From: JALHRI01 sp044351685
GTDB lineage: Bacteria > Pseudomonadota > Alphaproteobacteria > Rickettsiales > UBA3002
NCBI GenBank assembly: GCA_044351685.1
Contig: JBILFK010000068.1
Location: forward strand, 1-8,244
Length of the DNA stretch: 8,244 nucleotides
Reading direction: 5' to 3'
Position 1 is the stretch's first letter, and each line of letters opens with the position of its first letter. Positions 1 to 6,244 of the stretch are shown here, piece by piece. The notes under the pieces are model-generated. The model had not been told where the DNA came from, made no database searches, and was given only the letters and a program-made list of their open reading frames with translations. A program made the position numbers and the translations under genes.

Positions 1-310
1 CAGCATCACGGTTTATTTGTGGTGTTGGACCATTAAAACCAATCAATACTTCGCCATCATTCCAACCCGGAGCAAGATCTAACGGGCGATCATTATCCCC
101 ACGACCACCGCCTGAATACCCGCCATAGTTTCCGCCACTAGAGCCGTATCCCCAATCGCTACGACTTCTCTGACGGGTTCTTTCGCGTTGATCTCGGTGT
201 GCGCGATCAGTATCTCTACCCCAATCACGGCTATCAGCATACGGGCCAGGGGCGTATGAACCCTCACCTTGCCGATCTAACCAGTTTAGAACTCTTGTTA
301 AGTCACTCAT
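1..310 (-). CDS. Partial gene for a low-complexity, probably disordered protein (3' end outside window)
   Basis: An open frame starts at the ATG at 310-308 and stays open for 103 codons to the left edge, so the C-terminus is missing. The protein begins MSDLTRVLNWLDRQGEGSY. Residues 25-55 are rich in Arg and Asp, and residues 55-75 are a Gly/Tyr/Ser stretch. The visible end is more ordinary (LAPGWNDGEVLIGFNG). I see no signal peptide, membrane segment or known domain, and I do not recognise the family. The start is supported by a weak AGGT Shine-Dalgarno about 6 bases upstream and by the drop in coding character beyond it. A CtrA-like site lies 42-57 bases upstream, which suggests cell-cycle control. 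The composition resembles linker or scaffold segments, but no function can be given. Confidence 0.6.
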   Translation of the reverse strand, partial: MSDLTRVLNWLDRQGEGSYAPGPYADSRDWGRDTDRAHRDQRERTRQRSRSDWGYGSSGGNYGGYSGGGRGDNDRPLDLAPGWNDGEVLIGFNGPTPQINRDA

Positions 311-351
311 AGAAATACCTACGTTATTTTAATCAATTTAACCCAAAGCTA

Positions 352-367
352 GTTAACGAATGGTTAA
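352..367 (-). promoter_or_regulatory. Candidate CtrA binding site
   Basis: Read on the minus strand this is TTAACCATTCGTTAAC, which matches the alphaproteobacterial CtrA consensus TTAA-N7-TTAAC, including the TTAACCAT left half often seen in that motif. It lies in an AT-rich intergenic stretch 42 bases upstream of the ATG of the leftmost minus-strand gene, where a promoter is expected. AT-rich hexamers downstream (around 336-341 and 326-331) could be the -10, but I cannot choose between them. Occupancy by CtrA is inferred from the motif alone. Confidence 0.6.
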
Positions 368-433
368 AATTGTCACAGAATTGTAACTTTTTTGCATGGG
401 GGAATCAAAGGGCGGTAAATGGCGCGTGAAGCA

Positions 434-478
434 CCCCACCGTATCTCCCTAACCGAACTTGTGAGCGTGGGGTCTATT
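434..478. repeat. Degenerate REP-like copy (CCCCAC/GTGGGG)
   Basis: CCCCAC at 434-439 can pair with GTGGGG at 467-472 across a long loop. The right arm runs into GGGGTCTATT (469-478), a 10-base sequence repeated exactly at 574-583 on the edge of a clear stem-loop copy. I read it as a decayed or partial member of the cluster around the GIY-YIG gene. Confidence 0.35.
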
Positions 479-497
479 GATGCTATGTCAGTTACAA

Positions 498-533
498 GAA
501 TGGTTCCCGACGCACTGCGTGGTCGGGATGACA
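498..533 (+). repeat. REP-like stem-loop, copy 1
   Basis: The arms CCCGAC (506-511) and GTCGGG (522-527) enclose an unpaired G (512), a CAC/GTG upper stem (513-515 and 519-521) and a TGC loop (516-518). The left flank GAATGGTT and the right flank ATGACA recur at the copy downstream of the GIY-YIG gene (880-919). GAATGGTTCCCGACG is identical in both. Confidence 0.75.
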
Positions 534-545
534 TGCTGGAGAAAT

Positions 546-583
546 TGTCACCCCGACTTGCACTTGCAACGTCGGGGTCTATT
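546..583 (-). repeat. REP-like stem-loop, copy 2, inverted
   Basis: CCCCGAC (551-557) pairs with GTCGGGG (571-577). The upper stem is TTGC/GCAA around a short loop, with one unpaired C at 570. Read on the minus strand it has the same plan as the other copies: CCCGAC, a bulged G, a variable upper stem, GTCGGG, then a TGACA flank (GGTGACA here). It is 18 bases from copy 1 in opposite orientation, so the two form a BIME-like inverted pair. It ends 8 bases before the GIY-YIG start codon and could fold in the leader of that mRNA. Confidence 0.7.
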
Positions 584-591
584 ATTACCGC

Positions 592-876
592 ATGCCTTAT
601 TATGTGTATATTCTGGCCTCGAAACCCTATGGTACTTTCTATACCGGTGTAACGAATGATCTTGTTCGGCGCATCAGCGAACATCAAGAGGGTACGGCAG
701 AATCCTTTACCAAGCGCTATGGCATCACACAGCTTGTGTATCATGAAGCCCATTCGGATATTGAACAGGCGATTCTGCGCGAAAAGCGTATCAAACGCTG
801 GGCACGCGCCAAGAAAATCGCTGCTATCGAGGCACATAACCCTGAATGGCAAGATTTATATCCATTGCTTTTTTAG
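592..876 (+). CDS. GIY-YIG nuclease family protein (YhbQ/UPF0213-like)
   Basis: This 94-aa protein is a single GIY-YIG domain at the usual length for the bacterial mini-nuclease family. The motif appears near the N-terminus as YYVYILAS (residues 3-10) followed by TFYTGVTNDLVRRISEH (15-31), giving the paired strands with their tyrosines and the downstream Arg. The invariant Glu is likely in the helix around AILREKRIKRW (residues 64-74). The family cuts DNA with a catalytic Tyr and a metal-binding Glu. The role of these short stand-alone members is poorly known. There is no convincing Shine-Dalgarno before the ATG, which sits just after a stem-loop. A related stem-loop follows the stop codon after 11 bases. 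Placement between such repeats suggests a repeat-associated or mobile gene, which is inference. Confidence 0.85.
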   Translation: MPYYVYILASKPYGTFYTGVTNDLVRRISEHQEGTAESFTKRYGITQLVYHEAHSDIEQAILREKRIKRWARAKKIAAIEAHNPEWQDLYPLLF

Positions 877-879
877 CGA

Positions 880-919
880 GAATGGTTCCCGACGTTTTCT
901 GCGAAAAGTCGGGATGACA
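880..919 (+). repeat. REP-like stem-loop, copy 3
   Basis: CCCGAC (888-893) pairs with GTCGGG (908-913). Between them are a bulged G (894), a TTTTC/GAAAA upper stem (895-899 and 903-907) and a TGC loop (900-902). The flanks GAATGGTT and ATGACA match copy 1. The upper stem differs entirely from copy 1 but still pairs, so structure is kept over sequence. It lies just past the GIY-YIG stop and could also end or protect that transcript, although no T-run follows. Confidence 0.75.
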
Positions 920-931
920 TCTGTCCTTGTA

Positions 932-1010
932 CTTCGAGATTCAGCAGAATCGAGTCTGCCTAGAGCCCGCGAAGCGGCGCGTAGGCCAGCACGGCGTGTG
1001 CTCGGCCGAA
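932..1010. repeat. Palindrome-rich element downstream of the acyl-CoA dehydrogenase
   Basis: This spacer holds three hairpins in series: GATTC/GAATC with an AGCA loop (938-951), CCGC/GCGG with a GAA loop (967-977), and GGCC plus AGCAC/GTGCT plus GGCC (984-1007). The AGCA-loop hairpin followed by a CTGC and GCCCGC stretch resembles the element at 7676-7742. The last hairpin begins 10 bases past the acyl-CoA dehydrogenase stop and might block 3' exonucleases or help termination, but it has no T-run. Confidence 0.5.
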
Positions 1011-1016
1011 GCAACA

Positions 1017-2789
1017 TTAAAAATCTGCCTTGGCCATCACGCTATCGGAACCATTGGTAATCGATGCCAGCAGCGAATAGGTGCCCGGCAACACTTTATT
1101 ATAATAGAAGCGTGCGGTGGCTAGCTTGGCATCGAAGAATTCGGGGTCGGTATCGCGCCGCATCAGCGCGATATGCGCGGTTTTTGCCCAAATAAACGCA
1201 TAGACCAGCAGCGAAAGAATTTTCAGATACTCCACCGCCCCTGCCCCGGCATGGTTGGGGTTGGCGGCACCCATCGCGCCAATCCACATGGTGGCTTGTT
1301 GCACAATTTTGGTATGCTTGATTAGCGGGTCGATAAATTCTTTCATCGCCGCATTGTCTTTATGCTGCGCAATAAACGCATCGAGCGGGTAAAAGAAGCG
1401 GCTTAAATAACGGCCAGTTTCAAAGGGCAGTTTGCGCCCCACCAGATCCATCGCCTGAATGCCGTTGGTGCCTTCGTAAATCATGGCAATGCGCGCATCG
1501 CGCACATATTGGCTGGCGCCATATTCCTCGATATAGCCATAGCCGCCAAAGCATTGCATGGCGGTGCTGGCGGTTTCAAACCCACCATCGGTAAGGGTGC
1601 TTTTCACAATCGGCGTTAATAGCTGCACCAAATCATCGGCGGCTTCGCGCGCCTTCGCATCGGGGTGGCGGTGGGCGATATCCAGGCTTAGCGCTGTCCA
1701 CATCACTAAGGCGCGGCCACCTTCGGTGAAGGCTTTCATGGTGTAAAGCATGCGGCGCACATCCGGGTGCACGGTTATAGGGTCAGCCACTTTATCGGGC
1801 GCGGCAGCACCAGTTAGCGCCCTGCCCTGCAAACGATCCTTCGCGTAAGCCAGCGCGTTCTGGTAGGCGGCTTCGCCCACCCCCAAGCCCTGCACGCCCA
1901 CATATAAACGCGCAGCATTCATCATGGTGAACATGGCGCTTAGGCCGCGGTTGGCTTCACCCACCAGCCAGCCGGTTGCGCCATCATAGTTCATCACGCA
2001 GGTAGGCGAGGCATGAATGCCCATTTTATGTTCGATCGAAGCGCAGGAGAATTGGTTGCGTGCACCAAGCGAGCCATCACCATTCACCATGAATTTCGGG
2101 CAGAGGAATAGCGAAATGCCTTTGGTGCCCGCAGGCGCACCCGGCAGGCGCGCCAGCACGAGGTGAATGATATTCTCGGTCATGTCTTGTTCGCCGGACG
2201 AGATAAAAATTTTGGTGCCGGTAACGGCATAGCTACCATCGGCGTTCGGTTCGGCGCGGGTTTTTACCAACCCCAAATCGGTGCCCGCCGTGGGTTCGGT
2301 TAGGCACATGACACCCGACCAGGTGCCGGCGATCATGTTCGGCAGATAGATTTTTTTCAGCTCATCGCTGGCGTGTTTTAGCATCAGCGAAATCGCACCA
2401 TGCGTGAGGCCGGGGGTGAGGCCGAAGGCAAGGTTGCTGGAACACACCATTTCAAGCATCGGCATGTTAATGAATTCGGGCATATCTTGCCCGCCAAATT
2501 CGGTGGGCCATGTTAAGGTTGGCCAGCCGCCTTCGGTATAGGTTTTGTAGGCTTCTTTGAAGCCTTCGGGGGTTATCACCTTGCCGGCATCGTATTTCAG
2601 CCCCACCGTGTCGCCCACTTTATTTAACGGGTGCAGCAGGCCTTCGCATAGTTTGGCACTTTCCTCGAGCAGCGCGGGCGCTATCGCCTGCCCTTCGGCA
2701 AAGGCGGGGATATCGCGATGCGCATCGAGTTCCAGAAAATGATCGATGAGAAATTGGAAATCTTTCAGTGGTGCAGTGTAATTAGGCAT
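1017..2789 (-). CDS. Acyl-CoA dehydrogenase, long form with C-terminal extension (DmdC/FadE-like)
   Basis: This 590-aa FAD enzyme would carry out the first step of beta-oxidation, oxidising acyl-CoA to trans-2-enoyl-CoA in the cytoplasm. The N-terminal helical domain is about residues 1-155. The middle beta domain has the flavin motif MCLTEPTAGTDLG (161-173). The C-terminal helical domain follows from about 280 and carries FGGYGYIEEY (414-423) and IYEGTNGIQAMD (437-448), where Glu439 is the likely catalytic base. Residues from about 460 to 590 form the additional C-terminal domain that marks the roughly 600-aa class, often annotated as 3-methylmercaptopropionyl-CoA dehydrogenase. The substrate cannot be told from sequence; beta-oxidation genes upstream favour fatty acyl-CoA. 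AAGG lies 6-7 bases before the ATG. It is the last gene of the minus-strand cluster, about 135 bases after its neighbour, so it may also have its own promoter. Confidence 0.93.
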   Translation of the reverse strand: MPNYTAPLKDFQFLIDHFLELDAHRDIPAFAEGQAIAPALLEESAKLCEGLLHPLNKVGDTVGLKYDAGKVITPEGFKEAYKTYTEGGWPTLTWPTEFGGQDMPEFINMPMLEMVCSSNLAFGLTPGLTHGAISLMLKHASDELKKIYLPNMIAGTWSGVMCLTEPTAGTDLGLVKTRAEPNADGSYAVTGTKIFISSGEQDMTENIIHLVLARLPGAPAGTKGISLFLCPKFMVNGDGSLGARNQFSCASIEHKMGIHASPTCVMNYDGATGWLVGEANRGLSAMFTMMNAARLYVGVQGLGVGEAAYQNALAYAKDRLQGRALTGAAAPDKVADPITVHPDVRRMLYTMKAFTEGGRALVMWTALSLDIAHRHPDAKAREAADDLVQLLTPIVKSTLTDGGFETASTAMQCFGGYGYIEEYGASQYVRDARIAMIYEGTNGIQAMDLVGRKLPFETGRYLSRFFYPLDAFIAQHKDNAAMKEFIDPLIKHTKIVQQATMWIGAMGAANPNHAGAGAVEYLKILSLLVYAFIWAKTAHIALMRRDTDPEFFDAKLATARFYYNKVLPGTYSLLASITNGSDSVMAKADF

Positions 2790-2925
2790 GCGGACCTTCT
2801 ATTTTATTAGATTTATTTTCCAGCGGTCGGAACGTAACGAAGTTATTGCGTATAGTCTCTACCATTGCCTCGCGCACTGCGCGACTGTTACTAAGCGCAT
2901 CAGAGTTCAGCAATGCATCCATGAT

Positions 2926-3414
2926 TTACGTAACCCGGTTAACCATATAATTTCGGCTGTCTTCATCTGTAATATCCTGGCCGCTCGGATCACCTAGAAT
3001 GGTATGGCTATGTCTGGGAGCGTCAACGCCTAAACGGTGCAAACCCTCCTTCGTTTCGTTCGCAACTCCACAATACATGCCGCCTTGAAGTTTGTGAGGG
3101 CGCAGCTTTGCTTCGCAATCCTTCGGAGGGATGGTTAGGTTGTCGATGACATCGATCGTCAGCGTGTTGCGACCACCGTCCCCCAAAAATCTAGACACGA
3201 CAATCGCGGCAATGGGCGAGGCGGGATCGGGATTGACGAATGCATCCTCAATAATGTCGCCCGTGCCTCCACGGCGCTTCCATTGGGCATGGCGAATCGT
3301 TCCATCGAAATCAAAAACTGGTTTAATATCAGAAGCGGCTACTGCCGCCTGTTCCGTTGGCACCGGAACTTTCGAAGACGACTTGGCAATATTTTTACGT
3401 GTAAGCCAACTCAT
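2926..3414 (-). CDS. Hypothetical protein coupled to the FadN-type gene
   Basis: I do not recognise this 162-aa protein. It has no signal peptide or membrane segment and looks cytoplasmic. Residues 1-30 are Ser/Ala/Lys-rich and may be flexible. A hydrophobic-strand core follows (VFDFDGTIRHAQW at 33-45, IAAIVVSRFLGDG at 68-80, LTIDVIDNLTI at 85-95). There are two Cys (100 and 115). The end is polar, with PRHSHTILGDPSGQD at 133-147. FDFDGT recalls a HAD-phosphatase start, but it sits mid-protein and no further HAD motifs follow, so I do not assign that family. Its ATG lies 2 bases after the TAG of the preceding gene, with GAGGA just inside that gene's end, so the two are probably translationally coupled. 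Tight coupling suggests a real gene with a job linked to the operon. A spacer of about 135 bases separates it from the dehydrogenase. Confidence 0.7.
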   Translation of the reverse strand: MSWLTRKNIAKSSSKVPVPTEQAAVAASDIKPVFDFDGTIRHAQWKRRGGTGDIIEDAFVNPDPASPIAAIVVSRFLGDGGRNTLTIDVIDNLTIPPKDCEAKLRPHKLQGGMYCGVANETKEGLHRLGVDAPRHSHTILGDPSGQDITDEDSRNYMVNRVT

Positions 3415-3416
3415 AT

Positions 3417-5879
3417 CTAATTCCTCAACGGTTTATTGGTTGCCAGCATATGCGCGATACGATCGCGCGTGGCCTGCGTATGCACAAGCTCCATGAACAG
3501 ATCATGTTCAAGCTTCAGCACATCTTCCTCGTGAAGCTCCTGCGTGATATCACAGCCACCGCCAGTAATCACGCTAGCGAGTGCGCCTGAAACAACCGCA
3601 TCATGCGCAGTGGCCTTGCCGCTGGCCACAAAATTGGCAACCGCCATATTCAGCGCCACCGCACCCGAGGCACCCGGCAAACGCAGCGCCACACGTTCGG
3701 GCGGTGTATAATTTTCGGCCAGTTCAAGGCATAGCGATTTCGCATCGGCCAGCACGCGTGCACGGTTCATGCTGATGCGCGATTTGCTGTTTAGAATCAT
3801 CATATCGCGCGCTTCTTCGGCGCTGCCGCCCACTTTGGCCATGCTGATATATTCGAACACCTTACTGATTGCTGGCATCGGCCCACCACCGATAAATGGT
3901 GTGGGGGGCGTCCCGCCCCCGCTACTGCTCCCCCTCGTTCGGCCTGCGGCCTCCGACTCGCGCGGGCCATCCGCGCTACGCGTTCCAGACAGCATGGCTT
4001 TTTGTGCGGCGTGCCCGGCCAGCATATGCCGCCAGACAAGTTCTTTACAGCCGCCCCAACCGGGAATTACGCCAATACCCGCTTCCACCAGACCGGGGTA
4101 CGATTCCATATGCGCCTGCACCGCATCGCAGTGCAGTAGCAACTCGCAGCCACCGCCAAGCGCCATGCCCGAAAGCGACGCCACTACCGGGAAAGGTGCA
4201 TATTTCAGGCCCATATAGGCATTCTGCCCCTGCGTGATCATATCGGAAATGGCCCACCAGCTGGCCGTGTTACACGCCAGCATGAAAAAGCCGATATTCG
4301 CGCCGAAACTGAAATGTTCGGCATCGGTTCCCACCACTACCCCGCGGAAGCCTTCGCGCTTCACGATATCGGGAAGTTGCTGCACCATTTTCAAATTTTC
4401 CGGATCCCAGGTATTCATTTTGCTGGTCAGCTCCAGCCCCAAAATACCATCGCCTAAATCCCAGCATTGCGCCGATGGATTTTTCTTGATGGGTTTTTGC
4501 GCGAGCTTCACCTCATCGAGCATCAGCGAGCCTTCCGGCTTCGGCAGGTTGGTGTATTTGCCACCAATGTTAAACTGCGTGCGCGCACTGCCGGCTTTAT
4601 CATAGAGTTTTTTGCCGCGTGCTTCGGCAATCACGGGTGGCACATTCAGGCCAAACTTCTCGCATTGCTGCGCAAAAATTTCAGTGCCACTTGCACCAGC
4701 TATCGCCAACCGGTCAATCATCGCGAAGGGGCCATATTTCCAGTTATAGCCAAGCTGCATGGCCTGATCGACACTGAAGATATCATCGGAAATTTCAGGA
4801 ATCAGCGAAGCGGCATAATGCAAGGTTTTCAGCATCACCTGTGCGGCATATTGCCCACCAATATCGGGGTGCGAAAACAAGGCGGCCATACCTGCTTTTG
4901 CAGTATCGACACTTTCTAGTTTGGCTTTTTTCTCGGGGCGATATTCACCGGTTTTCAGGTCAATCACCTCTTTGGTTTTTTTGCCATCCGCTGTTTTATT
5001 GATGCGGGTAAACCCGCCTTTGCCCTTGCGGCCAGTGTAGCCATCGGCGATCATTTTTTCAACGAGTGGTGGCAAGCTATAGAGCGTTCGAAACGCATCG
5101 TTTTCCAGCAATGTCGCCAGCATCGCTTTGGCGATCAGCGGCATGAGATCAATGCCGATCAAATCATACAGGCCAAACATACCGGTTTTCGGAAAGCCCA
5201 GCGGCTTGCCCATCACCGCGTCGGCCTCTTCCACGCGAATGCCTAAACGAATCGCATCAAGCAATCCGGCGGTCATCCAATACACACCAATACGGTTGGC
5301 AAGAAAGCCGGGGGTATCTTTGCAAAGCACCACACCTTTGCCCAGCACACGGTCGCCAAACGCACACACGGCATCGTATTTTTTGCGGTCCATGGTTGGG
5401 CTGGGTGTCACTTCCAGCAGGCGCATAAAGCGTGGCGGGTTGAAGAAGTGGGTAATCATGAAATCGCGCTGAAAGCGCTCGGGCATGCCCTGAATCAGCA
5501 CCGCAAGTGGCAAGGTAGAGGTGTTGCTCGATACCACCGAACCCTCTTTGCGCACGGCCTCGATCTTTCGGTACACATCTTGCTTCACTTCAATTTTTTC
5601 GAGCACGGCTTCGATAATTAAATCGGCATCGGCAAGCGCATCGAGATTATCTTCAAGGTTGCCCGCCACAATGCGCTTGGCGTTGCGTGGGTGCGTAAAA
5701 CCGGGCGTGCCACTTTTAAGCTGTTTCTCGATACCACCCTTGGCGAGCACGTTGCGATCTTCGGCGCCATTCGGCACGATATCCAGCAGCGTGACTTTCA
5801 CGCCGGCATTGGCAGCAAGCGCAGCAATGCCACTACCCATCACCCCTGAACCCAGCACCGCGACATGTTTAATTTCCAT
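3417..5879 (-). CDS. fadN: Fused 3-hydroxyacyl-CoA dehydrogenase / enoyl-CoA hydratase (FadN type)
   Basis: This 820-aa cytoplasmic enzyme would hydrate enoyl-CoA and oxidise the L-3-hydroxyacyl-CoA with NAD, the middle two steps of beta-oxidation. The dehydrogenase comes first: Rossmann motif VLGSGVMGSGIA (8-19), SSNTS (118-122), and THFFNPPRF (143-151) with the likely His144/Glu156 dyad. The C-terminal part is a crotonase fold: FSFGANIG (523-530), then GMALGGGCEL (571-580) with Glu579, and GLVEAGIGVIPGWGG (596-610) with Glu599, the two expected catalytic glutamates. This order (dehydrogenase then hydratase) matches FadN rather than E. coli FadB. An in-frame GC-rich insertion occupies about residues 631-665. 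I chose the ATG at 5879 because GAGGA precedes it by 4 bases and the Rossmann strand starts at once; a TTG at 5909 would add 10 residues and overlap the upstream gene. The gap to that gene is 11 bases. Confidence 0.92.
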   Translation of the reverse strand: MEIKHVAVLGSGVMGSGIAALAANAGVKVTLLDIVPNGAEDRNVLAKGGIEKQLKSGTPGFTHPRNAKRIVAGNLEDNLDALADADLIIEAVLEKIEVKQDVYRKIEAVRKEGSVVSSNTSTLPLAVLIQGMPERFQRDFMITHFFNPPRFMRLLEVTPSPTMDRKKYDAVCAFGDRVLGKGVVLCKDTPGFLANRIGVYWMTAGLLDAIRLGIRVEEADAVMGKPLGFPKTGMFGLYDLIGIDLMPLIAKAMLATLLENDAFRTLYSLPPLVEKMIADGYTGRKGKGGFTRINKTADGKKTKEVIDLKTGEYRPEKKAKLESVDTAKAGMAALFSHPDIGGQYAAQVMLKTLHYAASLIPEISDDIFSVDQAMQLGYNWKYGPFAMIDRLAIAGASGTEIFAQQCEKFGLNVPPVIAEARGKKLYDKAGSARTQFNIGGKYTNLPKPEGSLMLDEVKLAQKPIKKNPSAQCWDLGDGILGLELTSKMNTWDPENLKMVQQLPDIVKREGFRGVVVGTDAEHFSFGANIGFFMLACNTASWWAISDMITQGQNAYMGLKYAPFPVVASLSGMALGGGCELLLHCDAVQAHMESYPGLVEAGIGVIPGWGGCKELVWRHMLAGHAAQKAMLSGTRSADGPRESEAAGRTRGSSSGGGTPPTPFIGGGPMPAISKVFEYISMAKVGGSAEEARDMMILNSKSRISMNRARVLADAKSLCLELAENYTPPERVALRLPGASGAVALNMAVANFVASGKATAHDAVVSGALASVITGGGCDITQELHEEDVLKLEHDLFMELVHTQATRDRIAHMLATNKPLRN
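3885..3989 (-). repeat. In-frame palindrome-rich insertion inside the FadN-type gene
   Basis: The DNA coding for about residues 631-665 is more GC-rich than its surroundings and full of inverted repeats: GGGGGCG/CGCCCCC with a TCC loop (3904-3920), GGCC/GGCC with a TGC loop (within 3940-3952), and GCGCGG/CCGCGC (3960-3976). It encodes a low-complexity stretch (RSADGPRESEAAGRTRG, then Ser/Gly, then Pro/Thr) between the hydratase core and the GPMPAISKVFE segment. Family members, as I recall them, join these parts with a much shorter linker. The boundaries are approximate. The reading frame is intact. Confidence 0.6.
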
Positions 5880-5890
5880 GATATCCTCGT

Positions 5891-6244
5891 TCAGTAAGTC
5901 ACTTCGCAACCAAGTATTTGCGTATTACAAATGGTTTTGGGGTTAGGTAGCATCAGCGGTTCGCCGCAGGTGCGCGACGGTTTGATGGTCGTAAAATAGG
6001 TATAGGCGCGCCGCATATACTCTTTGTTCACGGCGGTGTATTGTTTGCATTCATCTTTCAGTAGCACGCATTCGTCATTAAATCGGCAATAGCGCCAGGA
6101 AGGGTTCCATTGCGGCGGGCCCATGGGCACGGCTTCTTCGATTGCGGGTTTGGGGTGCGCTGTCGGAACATCGGCAGAGGCAGCGACTTCCTGCGCGATA
6201 GCGACACAGGGTAACATAAGTGCGAATAAAAACGCTGCGCGCAT
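5891..6244 (-). CDS. Small exported Cys-rich protein of unknown function
   Basis: The 117-aa product starts with a classic signal peptide (Arg2, hydrophobic AAFLFALMLPCVAIA, likely cleavage after AIA near residue 17), so it should be exported to the periplasm or beyond. The mature part opens with an Ala/Pro-rich linker (to about 45). It then has a compact domain with six cysteines (53, 59, 66, 93, 106, 113), enough for three disulfides, in the spacing C-x5-C-x6-C-x26-C-x12-C-x6-C. WRYCRFNDECVLLKDECKQ and the following AVNKEY are its most recognisable parts. I cannot name the family. Its ATG overlaps the thiolase stop (TAATG) and GAGG lies about 7 bases before it, so translation is probably coupled. 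The FadN-type gene starts 11 bases after its stop. An exported protein between two cytosolic enzymes is unexpected. Confidence 0.75.
   Translation of the reverse strand: MRAAFLFALMLPCVAIAQEVAASADVPTAHPKPAIEEAVPMGPPQWNPSWRYCRFNDECVLLKDECKQYTAVNKEYMRRAYTYFTTIKPSRTCGEPLMLPNPKTICNTQILGCEVTY

Noticed and set aside
419..652. Plus-strand open frame over the repeat cluster
   Set aside because: It translates the palindromic repeats and overlaps the start of the GIY-YIG gene; no domain or ribosome site supports it.
373..852. Minus-strand open frame of 159 codons opposite the GIY-YIG gene
   Set aside because: It is antisense to a clear GIY-YIG domain and runs through the stem-loops; the protein has no recognisable features.
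434..919. CRISPR array
   Set aside because: The repeats are unequal, change orientation, and have no regular spacers; they are hairpin repeats instead.
2938..2946. TTAACCAT half-site resembling a CtrA box
   Set aside because: It has no second half at the right spacing and lies inside the coding end of the 162-aa gene.
3131..3496. Plus-strand open frame opposite the 162-aa gene and the fadN end
   Set aside because: It is an antisense shadow crossing two genes; the minus-strand frames have the better starts and coupling.
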